Shown: piece by piece, positions 54,696 through 60,253 of the stretch
Layout of the letters: every line of letters begins with the position of its first letter
How positions within the stretch are numbered: position 1 is the stretch's first letter
The notes under the pieces: generated by a model
Databases searched by the model: none
The model's input: only the letters and a program-made list of their open reading frames with translations
What the model was told of the DNA's origin: nothing
Source: Lentzea indica
Lineage (GTDB): Bacteria; Actinomycetota; Actinomycetes; Mycobacteriales; Pseudonocardiaceae
Length of the DNA: 60,253 nucleotides
Reading direction: 5' to 3'
NCBI RefSeq assembly: GCF_012184385.1
Contig: NZ_VSRL01000027.1
Location: 1 to 60,253 of the forward strand
Program-made: the position numbers and the translations under genes

Positions 54696-55916
54696 TCAAG
54701 CGGTGAGGCGGTGGCCGGGGTGGGTCGTGGTGTTGGTTCTGGGGGTGCGGGCAGGGTCGAGCCAGGCGGGCGGGATGAACGTCGGGGTGCCATTGAGGAG
54801 CCTTACCTCCCATTCGCTTTGGTGGATCAACGTGTGGTGGTGGCGGCACAGCAGGGCCGCGTTCTCCACCGAGGTCTCGCCGCCTTGCGACCAGAACCTC
54901 ACGTGGTGGGCGTCGCAGTGCTTCGGCGGGCGGTCGCAGCCGGGGAAGGAGCAGCCCTGGTCTCTGGCCACCAGGAGGCGGCGGATCGACGCCGGGAAGG
55001 TTCTGGTCTTGCGGCCGATGTTCGTCTGCTCGGAGCGGCCGCCCAGGACCACCGGGATGACTCCGGCGTTGCAGGCCAGGCGGCGCACCAGCGTGGCCGG
55101 GATGCGGTCGCGGTTGTCCAGGGTGGCGAAGCCGGTCTGCTCGGCCAGGTCCTGGTAGGCCATCGTGAGGGTCAGGGTGACCGGCTCGCCGCCGTGTTCG
55201 GGCAGGCGGTCGGCACGCAGCACGAGGTCGATCAGGTCGGCGAAGGCGTCGCCTTCCCGCTCGGCACGTGAGCGCGGGTCCGGACCTTCCTCCGCCGTGG
55301 TGGGGCGGGGCTTGGCCAGTGGGTCGATCATCGCCTCGAACTTCGCGCCGGTGACCTTGTCCAGCCTGGCCGACACCTCCAGCTGGTCGCCCTTCCACTC
55401 CATTCGCAGGCGGTTGAGCGGTGGCTGCGGGTCGGCCTCGACGGGTTCCGCGTCCTGCTGGTAGAGCCGGTACGCCAGCTCCTTGCCGAACGCGCGCACC
55501 GCGCTGGGCTCGTGCTCCCTGGCGAACTCGACCACCGGCTGTTCAGCCTCGGGCGGCAGGGCCTTCATCACCTCGGCCACCGCGGAGATGTGCTCACCGG
55601 AGAGCACGCCCTCCGTCACCGCGGCGGCGGTGGCCGGCAGTTCCGGCTCCAGCACCGCCCCGGACGGCGTGAGCTTGCGGGAGACCAGCTCCGCCCGCGC
55701 GACCCACTGCCGTGCCGTCTTCAGGTCCCACCGGACAGCATGGCGCAACACGTGCGCCACATTCTTGTATCCCAACTCGGACGCGGCTCCACGCCGCTCC
55801 AATTCGGCGATCTTCTGCATCACCACATTCTCAAGAACGCGAATTTCCATCACGTCACCGACGACTGCACTCAGCAGTTCGTCGGTGGACAGAAGACGGA
55901 AGTCTCGTTCGCTCAT
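54696..55916 (-). CDS. 13E12-type DUF222/HNH endonuclease-domain protein
   Basis: A 406-residue protein of the 13E12 repeat family. The DUF222 region covers residues to about 290 (ELLSAVVGDVMEIRVLENVVMQ, WDLKTARQWVARAELVS). The C-terminal HNH nuclease motif is GCSFPGCDRPPKHCDAHH, ENAALLCRHHHTLIHQ. The tail is Thr/Pro-rich. These are often multi-copy, possibly mobile in origin; in mycobacteria some are SOS controlled (from memory). ATG 55916 lies inside an SOS-like sequence (55909-55924), supporting similar control here. Confidence 0.9.
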   Translation of the reverse strand: MSERDFRLLSTDELLSAVVGDVMEIRVLENVVMQKIAELERRGAASELGYKNVAHVLRHAVRWDLKTARQWVARAELVSRKLTPSGAVLEPELPATAAAVTEGVLSGEHISAVAEVMKALPPEAEQPVVEFAREHEPSAVRAFGKELAYRLYQQDAEPVEADPQPPLNRLRMEWKGDQLEVSARLDKVTGAKFEAMIDPLAKPRPTTAEEGPDPRSRAEREGDAFADLIDLVLRADRLPEHGGEPVTLTLTMAYQDLAEQTGFATLDNRDRIPATLVRRLACNAGVIPVVLGGRSEQTNIGRKTRTFPASIRRLLVARDQGCSFPGCDRPPKHCDAHHVRFWSQGGETSVENAALLCRHHHTLIHQSEWEVRLLNGTPTFIPPAWLDPARTPRTNTTTHPGHRLTA

Positions 55917-55924
55917 GCGTTCGA
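55909..55924. promoter_or_regulatory. Degenerate LexA-like box at the 13E12 start
   Basis: TCGCTCATGCGTTCGA has one perfect GTTCGA half and one half matching TCGAAC at four of six positions. The start codon of the 13E12 gene lies in its centre, as in the consensus box of the radical SAM gene. It is a weak candidate. Confidence 0.3.
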
Positions 55925-56188
55925 CACTACCGCAAGATCACGACGTAAACGCACGTCAGCCGCCACACGTTCGGGTGAAGCGGCTCGACAAGGTGCATAG
56001 GGTTCGTTAGTGCACAACTCTCTAGACGCAACACAACCACTAACAACCACGCACGCAACTAAACGCGGCGCACGCACAAGAACCACGCACCGCAAAATGG
56101 ACCACGGAAATGCGGTCCGGCACGCGCCAGGCGAAGGAGTGCATGTGCCGCGTCGGCGCAGCCGCACACGCCTGAGAGACTCGCCGGC

Positions 56189-56464
56189 GTGAGGACACTC
56201 TTCTGGTGCGCCGCCATGACCCTCGTCTGGCTCGGCACGATGGCGTACCTCGCTCTCGACGACCCGAACCACATCGACTCGAGGTCGATCATCGGCTCGA
56301 CGGTGGGCTGGGTCGTCGCGACCACGCTGAGCTGGCTGGTGCTGCGCCGCGCCACAGCGCCGAAGCTGTGGGAGATCGCGGTCGTGACGGCGCCGGCGTC
56401 CCTCGTGACATTGGTCTTCGTCAGCGTCGGCGCCGCTTTCGTCGCCCCACCGCCCCTGACCTGA
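56189..56464 (+). CDS. Small membrane protein (first of three)
   Basis: A 91-residue protein with three predicted helices: about residues 3-22 (LFWCAAMTLVWLGTMAYLAL), 34-52 (IIGSTVGWVVATTLSWLVL) and 62-84. The family is unknown. The start is GTG 56189. The two plus-strand genes that follow are of similar size and topology, so this may be a paralogous set. Confidence 0.5.
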   Translation: MRTLFWCAAMTLVWLGTMAYLALDDPNHIDSRSIIGSTVGWVVATTLSWLVLRRATAPKLWEIAVVTAPASLVTLVFVSVGAAFVAPPPLT

Positions 56465-56550
56465 GGATTTGGGCCGTGATCACAGTGACACGGCGGCCAC
56501 GCGGCTGACATGCTTGCTCACTCGAAGTGAACGAGGTCTGGGGGGACCGC

Positions 56551-56892
56551 ATGTTTCCTGCTCCGCCACCGTCGGCACAGTCCGTCAACAGAGGGACGCC
56601 TTTCACGCACTGCGCGGCGGGTGCCTCGATCTGGTTCGTCGCGCTCGTCACCGTCTACGTCGTCGCAGGGGTGAGAACCGGCGCCGGTCTGGGACAACTG
56701 GGCATCGCGCTGGCGATCGGCGCGGTGTTGTGGGCGCCGACGACGGTCATCACCTGGCTGATGCTGATGAAGGTCAGGCTGCAGCCGTGGGTGCTGATCT
56801 TCGTCACGCTGCCGGTCTACCTGGTGGTGTGGATGCTCGTCAGCGGCATCATGGGCGCGCTGGGCAACGTGTTCCGGCTTCTGGTGACCTGA
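56551..56892 (+). CDS. Small membrane protein (second of three)
   Basis: A 113-residue protein with three helices: near residues 25-44 (IWFVALVTVYVVAG), 49-73 (LGQLGIALAIGAVLWAPTTVITWLM) and 79-105. ATG 56551 has GGGGGG about nine bases upstream; GTG 56527 is an in-frame alternative. Family unknown. Confidence 0.55.
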   Translation: MFPAPPPSAQSVNRGTPFTHCAAGASIWFVALVTVYVVAGVRTGAGLGQLGIALAIGAVLWAPTTVITWLMLMKVRLQPWVLIFVTLPVYLVVWMLVSGIMGALGNVFRLLVT

Positions 56893-56903
56893 GAAGCTGG
56901 CTC

Positions 56904-57185
56904 ATGCATTCACATCGGCCGATCTGGCACTGCCTGGCATTCGCGGGCATCTGGTACGCCGCGATCGTCCTGCTCAACCTGGTGACCAACGGCGGCGGCG
57001 AGGCTGTCCGCGCGGCGACGCTCGGGGTGGTGCCCTGGCTCGGCGCCTCAGCGGCGTTGACGCGGGTCGGGCACGGCGGCATGAAGGCGTGGCGGCTGAT
57101 CCTGCTGGGGCTGCCGATCTTCTACTTCCTGTGGGCGATCACCGTCGTCGTCGCCTACCGGTTCGTCGTGCCGATCACGAGCTGA
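56904..57185 (+). CDS. Small membrane protein (third of three)
   Basis: A 93-residue protein with three helices: about 7-27 (IWHCLAFAGIWYAAIVLL), 34-52 (AVRAATLGVVPWLGASAAL) and 63-87 (LILLGLPIFYFLWAITVVVAY). The ATG at 56904 follows the previous stop by 11 bases, so the two are probably co-transcribed. A terminator hairpin starts three bases after the stop. Family unknown. Confidence 0.55.
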   Translation: MHSHRPIWHCLAFAGIWYAAIVLLNLVTNGGGEAVRAATLGVVPWLGASAALTRVGHGGMKAWRLILLGLPIFYFLWAITVVVAYRFVVPITS

Positions 57186-57188
57186 CAT

Positions 57189-57226
57189 GCGAAAGGACCG
57201 GCAACGAGCGTTGCCGGTCCTTTCGC
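57189..57226. terminator. Bidirectional hairpin terminator
   Basis: A perfect 17-bp stem (57189-57205 and 57210-57226; left arm GCGAAAGGACCGGCAAC) with loop GAGC. It lies between the small membrane protein genes and the apt gene, which are convergent. The GAAAGG/CCTTTC ends give short A and T tracts on both strands. Confidence 0.85.
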
Positions 57227-57234
57227 GCAAGTCC

Positions 57235-57753
57235 TCAGACGGCCAGCAGCGCGCTGACCTCGCGGCCCGCCAGGCGTGAACGCCCGCCCAGCGCGGCGAT
57301 CTCCAGCACCACGGACACACCCGTCACGATGCCGCCGGCCCGCTCGACGAGCGTGCACGCGGCTTCGGCGGTGCCACCGGTGGCCAGAACGTCGTCAACG
57401 ACCACGACGCGCTGTCCGGGCTGGATGGCGTCCGCGGGGAGCTCCAGGGAGGCCTCCCCGTACTCGAGCGCGTACGACACCGAGTCGGCGACGACGGGGA
57501 GCTTGCCCGGCTTGCGCAACGGCACGACGCCGTAGCGCCAGCCGTAGCCCAGAGCAGCACCCAGGAGGAAGCCGCGCGACTCGATGGCGGCGATCACCTG
57601 GGTGCTGTCGTCGATCTTGTCCTGCAAGGCGTCGACCATGGCGCGCAAGGCGTCCGGGTCGGCGAGGACGGGCGTGAGGTCCCGGAAGACGACCCCCGGC
57701 CGGGGGAAGTCGGGAACCTCACGCATCAGTCCCAGAGCACGATCCAATTTCAA
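57235..57753 (-). CDS. apt: Adenine phosphoribosyltransferase
   Basis: A 172-residue enzyme that converts adenine and PRPP to AMP. It has the early VPDFPRPGVVFRDLTP block, IESRGFLLGAALGY, the flexible-loop ALEYGEASLELP and the PRPP-binding VVVVDDVLATGGTA. Start chosen at TTG 57753, which overlaps the secF stop as TTGA and gives the expected N-terminal helix. The ATG at 57726 would remove nine residues. It lies between secF and relA, as in other actinobacteria. Confidence 0.94.
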   Translation of the reverse strand: MKLDRALGLMREVPDFPRPGVVFRDLTPVLADPDALRAMVDALQDKIDDSTQVIAAIESRGFLLGAALGYGWRYGVVPLRKPGKLPVVADSVSYALEYGEASLELPADAIQPGQRVVVVDDVLATGGTAEAACTLVERAGGIVTGVSVVLEIAALGGRSRLAGREVSALLAV

Positions 57754-58904
57754 CGCTGGCGCTTTCCGGTCGGGCGGCGACGGGCGTCGCCGGCCTTGGC
57801 GGTGCGGTGAGGCACCGACGCGGCGGCGGCGAGCGCCTCTTCCTTGCGCAGGTCGGCGGAGAGCGCTTCCTCGTCCACCGACTCGATGCCCTCGGCGACC
57901 TGAGGACCGGAGGCCTTGGCGCGGCGGGCGGCCACGCGCTTGGCCTGCGAGATGTACTTCGGGTCGCGCATCTTCAGGTCCACCAGCACCGGCGTGGCGA
58001 TGAAGATCGAGGACAGGGCGCCGATGAACATGCCGACGAGCTGCACGAGCGCCAGGTCCTGGAGCGTGCCGACGCCCAGGATGCCGACGCCGACGACCAG
58101 CAGGCCGATGACCGGCAGAAGCGCGATCAGCGACGTGTTGATCGAGCGCATGAGGGTCTGGTTCAGCGCCAGGTTCGCCGCCTCGCCGTACGTGCGGCGC
58201 GTCAGGCCCAGCAGGCCTCGGGTGTTCTCCTTGACCTTGTCGAACACGACGACCGTGTCGTACAGGGAGAAACCGAGGATCGTGAGCAGACCGATCACCG
58301 TCGCTGGCGTCACCTCGAACCCGACGAGCGAGTACACGCCCGCGGTGATGATGACGTCGTGGAAGACGGCGACGAGCGCGCCGACGGCCATCTGCCACTC
58401 GAAGTAGAACACCAGGAACAACGTCACGACGACGAAGAACCAGAACAGCGCCCACAGCGCCTTGCCGCTGATCTCACCACCCCAGGAGGCGGAGACGGCG
58501 CTGTCCGAGATCGCTCCCTGGCCGCCGCGCGGGTTGGTGTCCTGCGCGAGCGTGGTCTTGAGGGTCGCGACCTCCTGGATGCTCAGCGCGGGCGACTTGA
58601 TCTGGATCGACGCGCTGTCACCGGTGCCGACGGCCTGCACGGCGGTCGGCTTCTTGCCGGGCAGGGCCTTGCCGTACGCGTCCTCGACGGCGCCCGTCGA
58701 GATCGCCTGGCCGCTCTGCGACACCGACGGCATCGAGATCTTCGTGCCGCCCTTGAAGTCGATGCCGAGGTTGAAGCCGCCGAACACCATCGAGCCGATG
58801 CAGACCAACAGGATGATGCTCGACGTGATGTACCAGCGGATGCGCTTGCCGACGATGTCGAAAGCGCCGTTGCCGACATAAAGGCGCGTGAACACGTTGC
58901 CCAT
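57750..58904 (-). CDS. secF: Protein translocase subunit SecF
   Basis: A 384-residue membrane protein of the RND superfamily that with SecD drives late steps of protein export using the proton gradient. The signature LGIDFKGGTKI lies after the first helix; the periplasmic P4-like region follows and five C-terminal helices include TVIGLLTILGFSLYDTVVVFDKVKENT and LMRSINTSLIALLPV. The cytoplasmic tail is Arg/Lys-rich. The ATG at 58904 is one base after the secD stop. Confidence 0.96.
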   Translation of the reverse strand: MGNVFTRLYVGNGAFDIVGKRIRWYITSSIILLVCIGSMVFGGFNLGIDFKGGTKISMPSVSQSGQAISTGAVEDAYGKALPGKKPTAVQAVGTGDSASIQIKSPALSIQEVATLKTTLAQDTNPRGGQGAISDSAVSASWGGEISGKALWALFWFFVVVTLFLVFYFEWQMAVGALVAVFHDVIITAGVYSLVGFEVTPATVIGLLTILGFSLYDTVVVFDKVKENTRGLLGLTRRTYGEAANLALNQTLMRSINTSLIALLPVIGLLVVGVGILGVGTLQDLALVQLVGMFIGALSSIFIATPVLVDLKMRDPKYISQAKRVAARRAKASGPQVAEGIESVDEEALSADLRKEEALAAAASVPHRTAKAGDARRRPTGKRQR

Positions 58905-58905
58905 G

Positions 58906-60253
58906 TCAGGCCTCCTTCACGGCAGCGGACTTGCCGGACGCGCCGGCGCGGTGGGACGCACCCTCGCGCAGGGCGCCGCCCAGACCGGACAGCTTCGGGT
59001 TGGACAGGAACTTGGACTTCGAGGCCATCGCGACGAGCGGGTGCGTCACGAGGAACACGACCACGAGGTCGAGGACCGTCGACATGCCCAGGGTGAACGC
59101 GAAGCCCTTCACCTGGCCGACCGCGATGACGTACAACACGGCGGCGGCGATGAAGCTGACCGCGTCCGCGGAGAGGATCGTGCGGCGGGAGCGGACCCAC
59201 GCACGCGGCACGGCCGAACGGAACGTACGACCCTCACGCACTTCGTCCTTCAAGCGTTCGAAGAAGACGATGAACGAGTCGGCGGTGATACCGATGGCGA
59301 CGATGAAACCGGCGATACCGGCCAGGTCGAGCGTGAACCCGATCCAGCGGCCCAGCAGCACCAGCACGCCGAAGACGATCACACCGGACAGGCCGAGCGA
59401 CAGGATCGTCATGATGCCCAGGAGCCGGTAGTAGAACATGCAGTAGACGAAGACCAGCGCGAGGCCGATGCCGCCGGCGATCAGGCCGGCCTTGAGCGAC
59501 TGCAGGCCGAGCGTCGGGGAGACCGTCTGCGCCTCGGAAGCGTCGAAGGACAGCGGCAGCGCGCCGTACTTCAGGGTGTTCGCGAGGTTCTGGGCCTCCT
59601 TCAGCGTGAACTTGCCGCTGATCTCGGTGGAGCCGCCCTCGATGGCCGACTGGATGGTCGGCGCGGACATGACCTCACCGTCGAGCACGACCGCGACGGC
59701 CTGCTGGACGTTGGCGGAGGTGAACTTGGCCCACTTGCTGCCGCCGTCGGACTTGAAGTCGAGGTTGACGACGTAGCCGGTGCCGTTCGGGTTGCTGTTG
59801 GCAACGGCGTTGTTGATGTCCTCACCGGTGAGGCGGGAGTAGTTCGTGTAGTCGTCCGGCTTGGTCTGGGTGTCCTCCTTGGGAGGAACGACCGGAGCCA
59901 GCGTGTACTTGAACTCGCCCTTCTCGTCACAGGTGACGAGCGGCTTGTCCAGGTCGTCGTTGCCGCGCAGCGGGTCGGGCTGCGAGCAGTCGAGCATGAG
60001 AGCGGCCTGCTGCAGGAGCTGCGGGTCCGTGCTCTGGCGGAGGGCCTTGGCCTCCTGGATCTCCTTCGCGACCTTCGGGTCGACGTTGGAGGGAGCGGAC
60101 GGCGTGCTCGTCGGAGCGTTGGAGGACGGAGCGGTGCTGTTGCTCGGCGGCGTGCTGACGCTGCGCGGCCAGGTTCGGAGCCGGGCGGCCTGAGGGCGTT
60201 GCTCGACGACGGGTTGCCCGCGCGTCTGCTCGGCGGCGGCGTGCTGCGCGCGC
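58906..60253 (-). CDS. secD: Protein translocase subunit SecD (N-terminus missing)
   Basis: The open frame enters from the right edge, so the N-terminus is missing. Visible are part of the periplasmic domain (VNLDFKSDGGSKWAKF, VLDGEVMSAPTIQSAI, GKFTLKEAQNLAN) and the membrane half with YGALPLSF, GIAGFIVAIGITADSFIVFFERLKDE and GFAFTLGMSTVLDLVVVFLV. It works with SecF. The Ala/Pro/Ser-rich linker near 60140-60190 is unusually Arg-rich; a compensated pair of indels there cannot be excluded. Confidence 0.95.
   Translation of the reverse strand, partial: RAQHAAAEQTRGQPVVEQRPQAARLRTWPRSVSTPPSNSTAPSSNAPTSTPSAPSNVDPKVAKEIQEAKALRQSTDPQLLQQAALMLDCSQPDPLRGNDDLDKPLVTCDEKGEFKYTLAPVVPPKEDTQTKPDDYTNYSRLTGEDINNAVANSNPNGTGYVVNLDFKSDGGSKWAKFTSANVQQAVAVVLDGEVMSAPTIQSAIEGGSTEISGKFTLKEAQNLANTLKYGALPLSFDASEAQTVSPTLGLQSLKAGLIAGGIGLALVFVYCMFYYRLLGIMTILSLGLSGVIVFGVLVLLGRWIGFTLDLAGIAGFIVAIGITADSFIVFFERLKDEVREGRTFRSAVPRAWVRSRRTILSADAVSFIAAAVLYVIAVGQVKGFAFTLGMSTVLDLVVVFLVTHPLVAMASKSKFLSNPKLSGLGGALREGASHRAGASGKSAAVKEA

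Overview
The window reads as chromosomal DNA from a high-GC actinomycete, most likely a member of the Pseudonocardiaceae (Lentzea/Saccharothrix-like); the family assignment is inference. It is based on G/C-rich third positions, frequent GTG starts, chains of GTGA/ATGA start-stop overlaps, actinobacterial families (13E12/DUF222 HNH protein, XRE-DUF5753 with DUF397, SARP regulator, Rv2578c radical SAM protein, sunset domain) and the actinobacterial order secD-secF-apt-relA-PPIase-MBL-hisS. I see no rRNA, tRNA, CRISPR array, insertion sequence or prophage. No stretch longer than 300 bases lacks a gene; the longest gap is 55,917-56,188, where I recognise only an SOS-like half-site at its left edge.

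Layout. 1-3,156: an ABC-transporter operon with two ATPases, a membrane subunit and a YtrA-type GntR regulator, headed by a 14-bp inverted repeat. 3,143-6,531: a SRPBCC protein, a tandem pair of DUF4041 proteins (one with a GIY-YIG-like nuclease domain, one without) and an LLM oxidoreductase. 6,579-10,579: divergent secreted cell-wall hydrolases (M15-like and NlpC/P60-like) sharing a promoter with an 11-bp tandem repeat, beside a large SARP-family regulator. 10,772-14,883: mug, a HAD protein, a sunset/BON pair, a 5'-nucleotidase-like metallophosphatase and a DUF5666-like protein. 14,993-20,629: a two-component system followed by two paralogous GT39 glycosyltransferases. 20,633-25,861: GDSL hydrolase, phosphotransferase-like protein, DUF389 protein, aspS. 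25,913-29,519: three tandem secreted S8 proteases. 30,544-39,920: a tightly overlapping operon for branched or terpenoid acyl-CoA breakdown (TetR, TIGR03084, AtuA in two pieces, two acyl-CoA dehydrogenases, biotin-dependent carboxylase). 39,991-47,391: a HemK-like methyltransferase, a SnoaL-like protein, an intein-containing Rv2578c-family radical SAM gene with a consensus LexA box over its start codon, divergent pnuC-nadR NAD salvage genes, YibE/F, DUF1304 and a spermidine-synthase-like gene. 47,399-60,253: the conserved core hisS, MBL hydrolase, PPIase, relA, apt, secF and secD, interrupted by an XRE/DUF397 pair, a 13E12 protein and three small membrane proteins.

The most distinctive locus is 41,204-44,852. 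The intein interrupts the Fe-S cluster cysteine motif of an apparently SOS-controlled radical SAM enzyme, and NAD salvage genes lie immediately across the same LexA box.

Four genes (SARP regulator, carboxylase alpha subunit, spermidine-synthase-like gene, hisS) carry six frameshifts that are all single missing bases in G/C-rich sequence. Because hisS is essential and all six have the same sign, I treat them as likely sequencing or assembly errors and annotate each gene as one unit.
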